In this document: one piece after another, positions 1-9,193 of the stretch
How the letters are laid out: each line of letters opens with the position of its first letter
How positions within the stretch are numbered: the first letter of the stretch is position 1
Source: Candidatus Aquidulcis sp.
Lineage (GTDB): Bacteria; Chloroflexota; Anaerolineae; UBA4142
DNA length: 64,000 nt
NCBI GenBank assembly: GCA_020723345.1
Contig: DYJA01000024.1
Span: 1-64,000, forward strand
Reading direction: 5' to 3'
Notes under the pieces: generated by a model
Told to the model about the DNA's origin: nothing
Databases searched by the model: none
The model's input: only the letters and a program-made list of their open reading frames with translations
Program-made: the position numbers and the translations under genes

Positions 1-113
1 TCCAAACCACAAATATCTTTCGCCTTTATCACAAATTAGAGAACCGTCCCCAATATCCTGTTTGTTGTAATCAGGATCACGAATGATTGTGTGATCACCT
101 AATCGTTTGATGC

Positions 114-139
114 GCCTATCACCCATTTGGGTGATAGGC
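114..139. repeat. Perfect stem-loop over a stop codon
   Basis: An 11-bp perfect inverted repeat (GCCTATCACCC / GGGTGATAGGC, 4-nt loop) overlaps the last codons of the receiver gene at 119-568. No T-run follows on the minus strand, so a canonical rho-independent terminator is not supported. Positions 1-113, further downstream on that strand, are AT-rich and contain nothing I can call. Confidence 0.6.
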
Positions 140-568
140 AATTTCTCTACCTCTATCGATACGCCGAACAATCGAGCGGATCCGTGAGACCAGAATTTCC
201 ATCGAAAACGGTTTGCTCACGTACTCGTCAATGCCGCGCTTGAACCATTCCACCATTTCCTCGGTGGAGCATGGATCACCCAGGATCATCACCGGTAGTT
301 CCGCGTATTGATCGGACCTCCGGACGCGGCGGATAATCTCCGAACTACTCAATCCCGGCAACGTGGCTTCCATCAACACCAGCGCTGGCGCGCGTGCTTG
401 GATTAGTTCCCAAGTCATCTCGCCGTCCATAGCTAGTATCACTGCAAACCCCGCGTCTTCTATACAAGCGCGCAGCAGACGTGCGGTATCTCGATCAAAT
501 CCGGCAACCAGAATTTGTTTACTATGCGCAAGATTTCGAGATAGTTGAGCAGGGCTGGATCTATGCAT
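119..568 (-). CDS. Degenerate response-regulator receiver protein
   Basis: A single receiver-like domain (about residues 18-135 of 149) with no output domain. Aligned by eye to CheY-type receivers, the phospho-acceptor Asp is Glu67 (motif LVLMEATLPG), the acidic pair is Gly23-Phe24 with only Asp25 left, and the Thr/Ser switch position is Gly97. The conserved Lys survives (Lys119, SKPF). Loss of the acidic pocket should prevent Mg-dependent phosphorylation. Glu at the Asp position could mimic the phosphorylated state, which is inference. It is the last gene of a long minus-strand run, 17 bp after the VWA gene, with a weak ribosome binding site. The fold is fairly certain; the role is unknown. 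Confidence 0.85.
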   Translation of the reverse strand: MHRSSPAQLSRNLAHSKQILVAGFDRDTARLLRACIEDAGFAVILAMDGEMTWELIQARAPALVLMEATLPGLSSSEIIRRVRRSDQYAELPVMILGDPCSTEEMVEWFKRGIDEYVSKPFSMEILVSRIRSIVRRIDRGREIAYHPNG

Positions 569-585
569 GGCTTGCGCTTTTTGAC

Positions 586-1572
586 TTATGGCAGGGGATG
601 CCAGAGTTGGGAGAGCAGCACAGCGCCTGTCACCAGCAAGGCGGCGAGGGCCGCAAAGACCACACTGATTTCCAGCGTCTCTTCGCGGGTGACCAGCACG
701 GTCGGCAGACTGTCGAACACCTTTTGCAACTCGCTGGCGCTGCTGGCGCTATAATACTCGCCGCCCGTCATCGAGGCGATCGTCTGGAGCGACTCTTTGT
801 CGATGCCCACATCCATGCCAAAGTTTCTATTCCGACCCATCATATTCCGACCCGCCGGGCCCGCCTCAGTGCCATACCCAATGGTATAGACACGCACCCG
901 GCTATCCTTTGCCTGCTGAGCGGCTTCCAGTGGATCAACACCGGCGTTTGCTATCCCATCTGTGAGCAAGACGATGATATCCGGCTGGTACTCACCCTCG
1001 GCAGTGGGGGTGACCTTGGCGCCGGCGCTCTGGTTGAAACTGGCGATGGTGTCCAGAGCAGTGACGATGCCATCGCCGATGGCAGTGCCGCGTCCGGTGG
1101 TCAGAGTCCGAATCGCTTTACTCAATTTTTCTGGATCGGTGCTTGGCGTCTGCACCAATTGGGCGATGCTGGCAAATGCCACGATGCCGACCTGGTTGGT
1201 GTCTTTTTGCTTATCAATGAATCCCAGGGCGGCTTGCTTGGCGGCACCCAGCCGGCTGGGTGATATATCATTCTGGGTCATGCTACTGGAAACATCCAAC
1301 ACCAGCATGACCGTGGCGCGCCCGGCGGGGACGCGCGTCACTGCGACCGGGCGTGCTAAACTTACTACCAGAACAGTCAACGCCAGGAAAAACAGTGCCA
1401 TGGGTAGGTAGCGCCGCACGCGTGATTGCGCCGGCAGAGCCGCGCGCACCAGCGACAAGCTCGAGAAGCGCACCGCAAAGCGACGCCGGTGCCGTTGCAC
1501 GTACATGAATAATAGGATCAGCAGTGGAATCAATGCTAGTGCAATAAAAGCGCTGGGCCAAAGAAACTTCAT
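586..1572 (-). CDS. VWA-domain membrane protein (BatA/BatB-like)
   Basis: This 328-aa protein has two N-terminal membrane segments (about 5-23 and 55-74), a von Willebrand A domain (about 88-275) and a C-terminal membrane helix. The MIDAS metal site is complete: DVSSSM beginning at Asp93, the Thr of GRGTAIGDG and the Asp of LLTDG. Related BatA/BatB proteins work with MoxR ATPases and DUF58 proteins in envelope stress or maturation functions. The ATG at 1572 is preferred over the GTG at 1578 because GGAG lies 7 nt before it. It follows a second VWA gene and belongs to the moxR operon. Confidence 0.88.
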   Translation of the reverse strand: MKFLWPSAFIALALIPLLILLFMYVQRHRRRFAVRFSSLSLVRAALPAQSRVRRYLPMALFFLALTVLVVSLARPVAVTRVPAGRATVMLVLDVSSSMTQNDISPSRLGAAKQAALGFIDKQKDTNQVGIVAFASIAQLVQTPSTDPEKLSKAIRTLTTGRGTAIGDGIVTALDTIASFNQSAGAKVTPTAEGEYQPDIIVLLTDGIANAGVDPLEAAQQAKDSRVRVYTIGYGTEAGPAGRNMMGRNRNFGMDVGIDKESLQTIASMTGGEYYSASSASELQKVFDSLPTVLVTREETLEISVVFAALAALLVTGAVLLSQLWHPLP

Positions 1573-1609
1573 TGACACTCTCCAATAGAACGATTCACAC
1601 GCGTGCTTC

Positions 1610-2665
1610 TTACGGCAAGCGGTTGAACCACAGCATCGAGAATAAACTACCCGCCAGCAACATCAGGATGCTGACGCCGGCAAAGATCGAGGTGATCTCC
1701 ATTGATTCGGGCTTGACCACCAATTGCGGGGTTAGGTTGGCGTACACCTGCCGCCGATCCTGTTCGCCCTGGGCGGGATAGTATGTGCCGCCAGCCGCCT
1801 GGGTGATCTGTTGCAGGGTGGCTTCGTCTAATGCGGTGTGTACGCTATAGCCATCCACCTCCAAAGTGACGCCGGCTGTTGTGCCAAAGCCGAGAGCGTC
1901 AATGTGCACCCCGTGTTCGGCAGCCGCCTGTGCCGCTTTGAGCGGATCGATCGACTGATTGTTCTCGCCATCCGACAGTAGCACGATCACCGCGGCAGGA
2001 TAGCTGCCTTCGGGTAGTTTGACCAGCTGATCCTCCTGCGGTGGTCCAGATGTCTGCGCATTCTGCCCGTCTGATTGGGGAGCAACGGGACTTGCCGCTG
2101 TCGTGGACTCATCGGAAGTCAATCCAGCATCCACGGCAATCGTGTTTAGCGCGGAGAGAATACCTTGTCCCAGCGAAGTGCCGCTGGTCGGTTGTAGACG
2201 GTCAATGGTACTCAGCAGGGTGTTGGTGTCATTGGTGGGCGCTTGCACGGTAAAGCCGCTGGCGCTGAACGAGACGATCCCGATCTGCAACGTTGCGGGC
2301 TGGCTAAGCACAAACTCGCGCGCAGCCGCCTTGGCTGCTCCCAGGCGGGTGGGGTTTGCGTCGGTGGCACCCATGCTGGCTGATACGTCGAACACCAAGA
2401 TCACCGTGCCTTCGACTCGCGGCAAACTGATCTGTGCCTGGGGGCGCGCTAGCGCGACTAGGATGACGACCAGACCTAGAAGAGAGAACAGCGAGGGCAG
2501 GTGGCGGCGGCGGCCCGGCGTTTGCTCTTTGACCTTCTGTCCGGCCCCCAAGCTGTAAAACCTGTTTGCCAGGACCCGCTGCCGCCTTTGCAGTCGCAGG
2601 TACACGGAGACGATCACTGGGACAATCAGTAAAGTTACAAGCATGTATGGCCAGATAAAAGTCAT
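1610..2665 (-). CDS. VWA-domain membrane protein (BatA/BatB-like)
   Basis: A 351-aa paralogue of the next gene with the same layout: membrane segments at about 5-22 and 56-75, a VWA domain with MIDAS motif DVSASM (Asp93), TSGTSLG and LLSDGE, and a C-terminal helix. A Ser/Ala/Gln-rich low-complexity insert (roughly residues 185-215) interrupts the VWA domain before the second metal-binding Asp. The neighbour lacks this insert. The start ATG overlaps the DUF58 stop as ATGA, which indicates translational coupling. Tandem VWA genes after moxR and DUF58 are the classic arrangement of this module. Confidence 0.88.
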   Translation of the reverse strand: MTFIWPYMLVTLLIVPVIVSVYLRLQRRQRVLANRFYSLGAGQKVKEQTPGRRRHLPSLFSLLGLVVILVALARPQAQISLPRVEGTVILVFDVSASMGATDANPTRLGAAKAAAREFVLSQPATLQIGIVSFSASGFTVQAPTNDTNTLLSTIDRLQPTSGTSLGQGILSALNTIAVDAGLTSDESTTAASPVAPQSDGQNAQTSGPPQEDQLVKLPEGSYPAAVIVLLSDGENNQSIDPLKAAQAAAEHGVHIDALGFGTTAGVTLEVDGYSVHTALDEATLQQITQAAGGTYYPAQGEQDRRQVYANLTPQLVVKPESMEITSIFAGVSILMLLAGSLFSMLWFNRLP

Positions 2666-3648
2666 CGGTTCACCGCCATAATTTCTGGGCTTACATGGTC
2701 GGCTGGTCTGGCAATCAGACTACGCTGCCCGCGCTGAATTTGTTTGCGAATCGCGGCGTAGCGCATCACTGATCGCACCAAGTCTTCGCGGGTGGACAGC
2801 GCCCATGGTTCCACGCCGGCGTGCTGGAAAGCGGTCTTGAGTGTCTGTTCGCGGCTGCGCGCAAGTCCAGCATACTGGGCACGAAAGCGAGGATCGTGCG
2901 TATCCACGTAGAGTTGGTCGCCAGTCTCGGCATCTTGCATCCACATAGGTCCCACATCGGGTAGTTCAACTTCGCTGGGGTCCCACAGGCGCACCGCCAC
3001 TACCTCGTGGCGCTGATTGAGTAAACTGAGCGCTCGCTCCCAGCCGGGTGCGCTGATAAAATCGGAGATCACGAACACCAGCGAGCGTTTTTTGATTGAG
3101 AAAAGCCCGCCTTCGAGCATTGCTTTCAAGTCAGTGAACGCGGCTTTGGGCAGGCGCGGCTGCTTGAGCAGTTCGTGAATCAGATGCAACACATGGCTTC
3201 GTCCGCCTTTGGCAGGAATAATACTCTCGACGCGGCGGTCGTGGGGACTGTCCGCTATGCCGCTGTACAGCATCGCCCCGACCCGGTTGCCATGCCGCGT
3301 CAGCACGCGCCCCAGCGTCCCCACCAGATCAATCAACACAGTACGCTTCTCGGATTGAACGGTGCCGAAATCCATGGAGGGGCTGAGGTCAACCAAGAAC
3401 CATGCCGTGATCTCGCGGTCTTCCACGTACTGGCGCACATAGGGCGTATCCATACGGGCGGTGAGGTTCCAGTCGATATAGCGAATGTCATCCCCGGGCT
3501 GGTACTCGCGCAGGTCGGCAAAGTCAACCCCATAGCCATAAAACAGACTGCGGTAATCGCCCTGCAGCAAGCCGTCCAGTCGGCGGATCACTCGCCACTC
3601 CAGTCTTTGTAGAATGCGCTCCGGCAAGGCATCCTCAGACGGTTTCAT
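2662..3648 (-). CDS. DUF58 domain-containing protein
   Basis: This 328-aa protein carries the DUF58 signature in its first third (GDYRSLFYGYGVDFADLREY, then GDDIRYIDWNLTAR), followed by a VWA-like region (LVDLSPSMDFG, LVFVISDF). DUF58 proteins accompany MoxR ATPases and VWA proteins; their biochemical function is poorly known. I chose the ATG at 3648 because AGAGGG lies just upstream; an in-frame ATG at 3666 is possible. The gene overlaps the end of moxR by at least 14 nt and the next gene by 4 nt. No membrane segment is evident, so it is probably cytoplasmic. Confidence 0.88.
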   Translation of the reverse strand: MKPSEDALPERILQRLEWRVIRRLDGLLQGDYRSLFYGYGVDFADLREYQPGDDIRYIDWNLTARMDTPYVRQYVEDREITAWFLVDLSPSMDFGTVQSEKRTVLIDLVGTLGRVLTRHGNRVGAMLYSGIADSPHDRRVESIIPAKGGRSHVLHLIHELLKQPRLPKAAFTDLKAMLEGGLFSIKKRSLVFVISDFISAPGWERALSLLNQRHEVVAVRLWDPSEVELPDVGPMWMQDAETGDQLYVDTHDPRFRAQYAGLARSREQTLKTAFQHAGVEPWALSTREDLVRSVMRYAAIRKQIQRGQRSLIARPADHVSPEIMAVNR

Positions 3649-4648
3649 AAGCCCTCTTGTGTTCATGTAACGGCACCACCGGGATTGGGATTCGTTCCAA
3701 GATCCTTTTCAGCAAGTCGTCACTGGTGACTTTATCCGACGCGGCTTCGTAGGAAGTCACCACACGATGGCGGAGCACATCGAGCGCCATGTCAAGCACA
3801 TCTTGGGGCAGGGCATAGCCGCGCCCGCGCACAAACGCCAGCGCCCGCGCGGTAAGGATCAGGTAGATGGAGGCACGCGGGCTGGCACCAAACAAGATAT
3901 ACGGCTTTAACTCTTTTAATCCGAATTCTTGAGGCTCGCGGGTAGCGGTCACCAGGTTGACGGTGAACTCGATTAGCGCCGGGTCCACGTACACCTCCCG
4001 GCAGGACTTGTTCTGTAGCTCCAGCAATTCCTGGGTCGTAAGCACCTTCTGCACCGTTTCCAAAAAACCGGTCATGCGCTCCACGATGACAAACTCCTCG
4101 GTGCGCGAGGGATATCCAACCAGCACCTTGAGCATAAAACGGTCTACCTGCGCTTCAGGGAGGGCATAGACGCCCTCGGTCTCGATCGGGTTTTGGGTAG
4201 CCATCACCAGGAACGGATCAGGTACGGCAAAGGTCTCGCGCCCAATCGTGACCTGATGCTCTTGCATCACCTCCAGCAGGGCGCTCTGAACTTTAGCCGG
4301 GGCGCGATTGATCTCATCGGCGAGGAGTAGATTCGTGAAAACCGGCCCGAGCGAGGTGTTGAACTCGCCCATCTTCTGATTGTAGATGCGCGTGCCAATC
4401 AGGTCGGCGGGGACCAAATCTGGGGTGAACTGGATGCGCTTGAACTCTCCGCCGATGGCGTCAGCCAGGGTCTTGATCGCCATGGTTTTAGCCAAGCCGG
4501 GCACGCCTTCCACCAGGATGTGCCCGCGTGCCAATAAAGCCACTACCATGCGCTCAAGCAGGTGATCCTGCCCCACGATCACTTTCTTGACTTCAAACAG
4601 AACCTTTTCCAACGGTTCGCGATTCTCGGAATTGACAACCGAGTCCAT
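3635..4648 (-). CDS. MoxR-family AAA+ ATPase
   Basis: A 337-aa AAA+ ATPase. Walker A is GVPGLAKT (about 48-55), Walker B is LLLADEINRAP, sensor 1 is in MATQNPIE, and the FMLKVLVGYP and GASPRAS segments are typical of MoxR. MoxR proteins are thought to act as chaperones that load metals or remodel substrates for VWA-domain partners, and the DUF58 gene and two VWA genes follow directly. AAGGAG precedes the ATG. A trypsin-like protease gene lies 36 bp upstream on the same strand, so the MoxR module is probably co-transcribed with the envelope genes before it. Confidence 0.92.
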   Translation of the reverse strand: MDSVVNSENREPLEKVLFEVKKVIVGQDHLLERMVVALLARGHILVEGVPGLAKTMAIKTLADAIGGEFKRIQFTPDLVPADLIGTRIYNQKMGEFNTSLGPVFTNLLLADEINRAPAKVQSALLEVMQEHQVTIGRETFAVPDPFLVMATQNPIETEGVYALPEAQVDRFMLKVLVGYPSRTEEFVIVERMTGFLETVQKVLTTQELLELQNKSCREVYVDPALIEFTVNLVTATREPQEFGLKELKPYILFGASPRASIYLILTARALAFVRGRGYALPQDVLDMALDVLRHRVVTSYEAASDKVTSDDLLKRILERIPIPVVPLHEHKRAYETV

Positions 4649-4684
4649 AGATGATCTCCTTTTTATGTTAGCGGTAAGAGTAAA

Positions 4685-5563
4685 TCAGTACTGGGGACCA
4701 CGACCACCTGCGCCACCCGCCGCGGTGGTGATAGGCACTGCAAAACCAATGCCGACGAAGAAATCTTGATCGGTGGGGTTGAGGGCCCCCACCACGATTC
4801 CAATGACCTGTCCATTACGGTTGAGCAGCGGTCCGCCCGAGTTACCAGGATTGACCGCCGTGTCGATCTGCATCAGACCCTTGATGGTCTGGTCGGTACT
4901 CTCGGCTTGGAACGTGCGGTCAAAGCCCGAGATCACGCCGGCGCTTAGCGAGCCATACAGTCCATACGGATTGCCCACCGCATACGCCTCATCCCCCACG
5001 CGCATGGCGTTGGGGTTGCCCATCACGGCTGGCACCAGGGTCTTGGGCAACTTATCGGGTTGAAGAACGGCAATGTCATTTTCGGGTTGGGTTGAGGCAA
5101 TCTGGGCGCTGGTTTGGGTGCCGTCGGCGAAAGTGACCTTGATAGCGACAGCACCACTGACCACATGTAGGGCCGTGAGAATCTTGCCTTGTCTGGAAAT
5201 GACCACCCCACTGCCCACCGCTCGATCCTTTTTGCCGCCGGCATCTGTACCGCTCGTCTGGATCAGCACTAGCGAGGGCTGGATGACGCGATACACCTGA
5301 GCAGAATAAGCCGGGGCCGGGGTGACTGAGGCGATTGCCTGGGCAATAACCGTCTTCACTTGTTTTGTGGTGAGCGGCTGAGCCGGAGGGTTGAGGGCGT
5401 TAAATAGATACAGTCCCAACAGTGCGGCAACAACCCCTGAAGCAAACGGAACCCAGCGTTTCAATCTTGCGAGCAGACGTTGCCAGACGTGTTGCCATGC
5501 GATCGATTGCAAAACAGTGCTTGCCCCGATTGTTCGTGTCATCCGTTTCGATTCCTTTATCAT
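4685..5563 (-). CDS. Membrane-anchored trypsin-like (S1C/HtrA-type) protease
   Basis: This 292-aa protein has an N-terminal membrane anchor (about 38-56) and a chymotrypsin-fold protease domain. The triad is visible: His133 (ILTALHVVSG), Asp163 (ENDIAVL) and Ser242 (VNPGNSGGPLL). The chain ends soon after the protease domain, so there is no PDZ domain, unlike DegP or DegQ. Activity should face the cell exterior or envelope. Its ATG overlaps the stop of the beta-helix lipoprotein gene as ATGA; a second ATG at 5542 is also possible. A similar protease lies at 9194-10033, so proteases bracket the envelope module. Confidence 0.88.
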   Translation of the reverse strand: MIKESKRMTRTIGASTVLQSIAWQHVWQRLLARLKRWVPFASGVVAALLGLYLFNALNPPAQPLTTKQVKTVIAQAIASVTPAPAYSAQVYRVIQPSLVLIQTSGTDAGGKKDRAVGSGVVISRQGKILTALHVVSGAVAIKVTFADGTQTSAQIASTQPENDIAVLQPDKLPKTLVPAVMGNPNAMRVGDEAYAVGNPYGLYGSLSAGVISGFDRTFQAESTDQTIKGLMQIDTAVNPGNSGGPLLNRNGQVIGIVVGALNPTDQDFFVGIGFAVPITTAAGGAGGRGPQY

Positions 5564-7458
5564 CTGAACCTACTACCTGTACCTATCCGCGTGGATACAC
5601 TGGAAGCAGTAAAACTGGTGTACTTGGTACCGGCAGTATATGTCCCACCTTGGTACAGATTATCCTTAACGGTACCCGTTGAACTGCCTCCCAGGTAAAC
5701 ATCGTATGCAGAACCTTTGGCGAGGTCCGGTGAAGAAAACGCAATGGACTGGTATTGTTTTGTGGGTGAGAAGGTGAGGATTTCCTTACCGTCACTGGAT
5801 CGAATGTGAACCAAGGTACCCGCCCGCTGCGCGGAAGTGAGATTCACCAGTACCGAATTCTGCGTGGACGACTCGCCGGGAACCTGTGCCATTCCGGAAC
5901 TGCCTACCGCCACGAGCAGTCCTCCAGTGATTTTGAAAGAATTAAAGTCGAGCGCGCCATTCATGTTGTCCACCGGACCATTCACAATCACAACGCCATT
6001 CGTCATCTCAATGTTTCCGTTGATGTCAATTCCATCGCCGGCGGCTTGGATCACAACATAGCCGCCATTGATATAGAGATAGTAATTCCCTGACATTGCA
6101 AAGCTCTCTTGACCTGGTTGCATCCCCGGGACTCCGCCTTGACCGCGCATCCCACCCGGAGGTTGCACCCCACCCGGGAATCCACCGCGACCTGGGCCTG
6201 GGTTGAATCCAGACCCATCATTCCCTGCGACGACATTGAGCCCGTCATCGCTTGAATTGATCGCGATGTTACCGCCATTGATGGTGATGACCGCGCTTTC
6301 CAGTCCCTCATAACAGGTCTGAACACGAATGTCGCCGCTGTTGACGGTCAACGTCGCGTCGGCGTGCATGGCGTCATCGCCGGATGAGATGACGAACGTT
6401 CCTCCATTGATTACAAGATTCTTGTTCGAGTGGAGTGCGTCATCCGCGGAATCGATGGCAAAGGTCCCACTGTCGATCACCACGCTAACACCCGCTTTGA
6501 TTCCTTTGGCAGATTGGTCTGCACCAATGCGGCTCTTACTTCCTCCACCTGAAGAGATTGTGATTTTCCCCTTCTTGATTGTGACATCCGTCTCGGCTTC
6601 GATAGCATCTCCTCCGGAGGTGATAGCGAGCATGCCATCCTCGACGAGAATATACCCCTTGGTGGCATCGTCAGCATTGTCGGATTTCAGACCGTCACCC
6701 TTGGCAGTGACCGTGATATTGCCACTTTGGACGACCAGATAGTCTTTCCCGCGGATTCCATCATCCACCGAATTGATGGTGATAGTACCGCTTGTAATGA
6801 TGAGTCCATCTTTGCTGGCAATGCCATCGTTGTAATTTCCATTCACGGTCAGCGAACCATTGCCATAGATGGTAAGGTCACCCTTGCTAAAAATCGCGGC
6901 ATTGGGTTCGTCCTCGTTTGCGGCTTGAACATAGGATTTCCCGTCTGCTACGGAATTCCGCGTGTTATCGGCGAGGACGATAACCGTCTTGTCTGCACTC
7001 ATGACATAGATAGGAGCACTCGTCGAATTGCGAATATCTACGCCGTTCAAGATCAATCTGACCGTTCCTTTCCCGGTGGTATTGACGATGATCTGTCCAT
7101 CGGTTAGGGTGCCGCTCAAATCGTATGTGCCTGGCACTGTGATTCTTGCTTTGCTGCCATCAGCGGTCGCACCAGTTCCATTCACGGTGATTGAATTCCC
7201 ATTCAGCGCGATGCGAGTCACTTGCGATTTGTCCCACACATAATCCGCTGGATCATCATGAGTCTTGCTCTTTTGTGCCGCCGCCTTGGCTACGGCAGTC
7301 GGTGTCGAAGCGGCTCGCGTGCCTACTCCGGTAACATTTGCTGGGGTATTCGCGACTTGGCCACTGGTCGTCAATGCCGGTTGCGGACTGGAACATGCCG
7401 CCAGCATGGATAGCAGCAAGCCGCACATCCACGCCATGATAATTTTGCGTTTGCCCAT
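5560..7458 (-). CDS. Cthe_2159-like beta-helix lipoprotein (DUF4353)
   Basis: A 632-aa secreted lipoprotein with signal peptide and lipobox LAAC (about residues 15-22). The body consists of right-handed beta-helix rungs with recurring motifs such as GDGLKSDNADD, GDAIEAETDVTI and SADDALHSNKN. A Gly/Pro-rich loop (about 410-445) is inserted before the last rungs. It matches the Cthe_2159/DUF4353 family, known from Clostridium thermocellum as a polysaccharide-binding surface protein with Ca sites. The ATG at 7458 is chosen because GGAGG lies just before it; an upstream in-frame ATG at 7470 overlaps that site. It sits with VTC and DUF4956 genes, a recurrent combination. Confidence 0.85.
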   Translation of the reverse strand: MGKRKIIMAWMCGLLLSMLAACSSPQPALTTSGQVANTPANVTGVGTRAASTPTAVAKAAAQKSKTHDDPADYVWDKSQVTRIALNGNSITVNGTGATADGSKARITVPGTYDLSGTLTDGQIIVNTTGKGTVRLILNGVDIRNSTSAPIYVMSADKTVIVLADNTRNSVADGKSYVQAANEDEPNAAIFSKGDLTIYGNGSLTVNGNYNDGIASKDGLIITSGTITINSVDDGIRGKDYLVVQSGNITVTAKGDGLKSDNADDATKGYILVEDGMLAITSGGDAIEAETDVTIKKGKITISSGGGSKSRIGADQSAKGIKAGVSVVIDSGTFAIDSADDALHSNKNLVINGGTFVISSGDDAMHADATLTVNSGDIRVQTCYEGLESAVITINGGNIAINSSDDGLNVVAGNDGSGFNPGPGRGGFPGGVQPPGGMRGQGGVPGMQPGQESFAMSGNYYLYINGGYVVIQAAGDGIDINGNIEMTNGVVIVNGPVDNMNGALDFNSFKITGGLLVAVGSSGMAQVPGESSTQNSVLVNLTSAQRAGTLVHIRSSDGKEILTFSPTKQYQSIAFSSPDLAKGSAYDVYLGGSSTGTVKDNLYQGGTYTAGTKYTSFTASSVSTRIGTGSRFR

Positions 7459-7469
7459 TCTTACCTCCA

Positions 7470-7664
7470 TTAGTGAATGCCCAATGCGACTAGAAAGAAA
7501 GCGATTTCGCCTTGGGTGAGTTTGATACTTTGCTCCACCACCTGCTCATAGCCCGGCAGTGTGTACGCGATAATGGGTTGGTCGCCCATGCTCACTACTA
7601 ACATGACTGCTGTCAATGCCAGTAAAACGATCAGGTGATAATGCCTCTTGAATGTAAGACTCAT
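7470..7664 (-). CDS. Small membrane protein, unknown function
   Basis: A 64-aa protein with one clear membrane helix (about 9-27) and a hydrophobic C-terminus (AFFLVALGIH). I recognise no family. AGGAG lies 7 nt before the ATG at 7664. A longer form starting at 7688 would overlap the DUF4956 stop as TAATG. It lies between the DUF4956 gene and the beta-helix lipoprotein gene, with gaps of 23 and 11 bp, so it is probably translated from the same mRNA and may be an accessory subunit of that membrane module. Confidence 0.65.
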   Translation of the reverse strand: MSLTFKRHYHLIVLLALTAVMLVVSMGDQPIIAYTLPGYEQVVEQSIKLTQGEIAFFLVALGIH

Positions 7665-7687
7665 CTCCTTGCTCCTGTGCCACGGCA

Positions 7688-8365
7688 TTACAGGTCGGTG
7701 CTGTTATAGCCCGCGATCAGTGTTACTCGGTTGTTGCCGTTGAGTTTTTTGATCGCGGATAGGAATTCTGCTGCCTGGCTCTGTTTTTTGAGCCCCATGC
7801 TGTAAACCAACTCAGTTAGCATCCCGTTGTGAACTGAATCAACGCTGATCAACTCAGAGTGGCTGGTGTACTTGAGGAACAGTCCGTCAAAGAGTGTACC
7901 GTACTCGGTGTTGTTGGGCACTTGCACTTTGAGGATCTGGCTGACTGCCTGACGGGCATACCAGTTGAAGCGGGTCATGATCAGAATGATCAGGCTGATA
8001 ATCACGGCGGTAATCACCGCCAACAGATAGAACTTGGTGCCGACTGCCATGCCCATGGCAATCGTGAAAAAAATAAAGCCCACGTCGCGCGTTTCTTTAA
8101 CCGCATTCCGGAATCGGACGATGGATAGCGAGCCGACGAGAGCAAACGCCCGCGCGATGTCGGAGCCGATGACCAGCATAACGACAGCCACGACCATTCC
8201 AATCAACACCAACGTTTGGACGAAACTCTGCGTGTACGATGCGCCGCGATGGGTGATTTGGTACACCCAACCGATCGCCGCGCACAATCCAAAACTTAAC
8301 AGTACAACGATGATAATATCTGTGACCGAGAACACGCCGGTCAAGTCTTGATTCAGTGGGTTCAT
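7688..8365 (-). CDS. DUF4956 integral membrane protein
   Basis: This 225-aa protein has four predicted membrane helices in the first 145 residues (around 10-33, 51-70, 95-110 and 112-137) and a soluble C-terminal domain (about 145-225). The motif ALVGSLSIVRFRNAVKETRDVGFIF, shown here only through its core SIVRFRNAVKE, is typical of DUF4956. The family is known mainly by association with VTC-type polymerases and CotH/Cthe_2159-like surface proteins; its activity is not established. The VTC gene is 45 bp upstream on the same strand. The C-terminal domain may be a cytosolic partner for that enzyme, which is inference. Confidence 0.87.
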   Translation of the reverse strand: MNPLNQDLTGVFSVTDIIIVVLLSFGLCAAIGWVYQITHRGASYTQSFVQTLVLIGMVVAVVMLVIGSDIARAFALVGSLSIVRFRNAVKETRDVGFIFFTIAMGMAVGTKFYLLAVITAVIISLIILIMTRFNWYARQAVSQILKVQVPNNTEYGTLFDGLFLKYTSHSELISVDSVHNGMLTELVYSMGLKKQSQAAEFLSAIKKLNGNNRVTLIAGYNSTDL

Positions 8366-8410
8366 GTAAAGCCTTCAGGGTTATAGATTTGTCCGTTGGC
8401 AACCACACGA

Positions 8411-9190
8411 TCAAGCCAGCGGAAAACGCCAGCCCGGTGCCGCCAGGTCTTGCGCCAGTTCGATGCTGCGGCAGTATTTGCTGACCCGCACCAGGTTCAG
8501 GTTGTGCACAGCGACCAACTCCGTCAGCCAGTATGGCAGACGCTCGTTGACTTTTATCTCAACGACCATCCAGCCAGCAGGAAACAGCGGCAGTCCGCTC
8601 TGCTCTTCATGAAGTTCTAAATGGTTGATCTGGTAACTCAGATCGTTGTCAAACGTCACGCGCAAGCCAATATCGTATTCGGTGCCGACGAGGGCTTGGC
8701 GCGCATACCTCACGATGCTTGCCGGGCGTAGGTTGTATTGCCACAGCATGCAGGTAATCTCGTCAATCACTGCAGCATCTCGCGGGTCATGCCCTGGGAC
8801 TTGGCGCTCGTCGCACAATCGCAGGGCTTCGCAATAGGGCAACAACACCCGCCGCTTCTGCGTCACCCGATTCACGCGCTGCTTGATTTCGACAAGGACC
8901 GGGCTGTCTGCGGTGAGCGGTTCGCGCGATTCATAGTGACGGATGCGAAGTTTGCGTCGGACATTGATGCCGTCCATCTTCTCCCAATAGAAGCGGAAAT
9001 CCGGCGCGTCGTAATATAGACTGGAAAGGTAGTAGCAACCGCGCGAGTCGCCGTGATCGTCAGGCACCAGGTAAGCGCGGAGCGATTGTTTGAACTCCGC
9101 CGCGGTCTTGATCGGTACCAGGTATTTGAGTTCAAAGCGGTCAAACTTGCGGATGGTATGGCTCAGGTTCGACACGATGAGATTCCACAT
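8411..9190 (-). CDS. VTC-domain polyphosphate polymerase-like protein
   Basis: This 259-aa protein is essentially one VTC catalytic tunnel domain. Signature basic and acidic strands are present: RFELKYLV near the N-terminus, SLYYDAPDF, RRKLRIRHY, VLVEIKQRVNRVTQKRR, MVVEIKVNERLP and RVSKY. In yeast Vtc4 the corresponding Arg/Lys/Glu residues bind triphosphate and metal during polyphosphate synthesis from ATP. Bacterial homologues next to DUF4956 are only presumed to do the same. Residues look intact, so it is likely active, but the product is not proven. It starts 3 bp after the HtrA-like gene and precedes the DUF4956 gene. Confidence 0.88.
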   Translation of the reverse strand: MWNLIVSNLSHTIRKFDRFELKYLVPIKTAAEFKQSLRAYLVPDDHGDSRGCYYLSSLYYDAPDFRFYWEKMDGINVRRKLRIRHYESREPLTADSPVLVEIKQRVNRVTQKRRVLLPYCEALRLCDERQVPGHDPRDAAVIDEITCMLWQYNLRPASIVRYARQALVGTEYDIGLRVTFDNDLSYQINHLELHEEQSGLPLFPAGWMVVEIKVNERLPYWLTELVAVHNLNLVRVSKYCRSIELAQDLAAPGWRFPLA

Positions 9191-9193
9191 TCA

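Noticed and set aside
1-113. Possible gene end at the left border
   Set aside because: Short AT-rich stretch without a frame or motif that can be supported.
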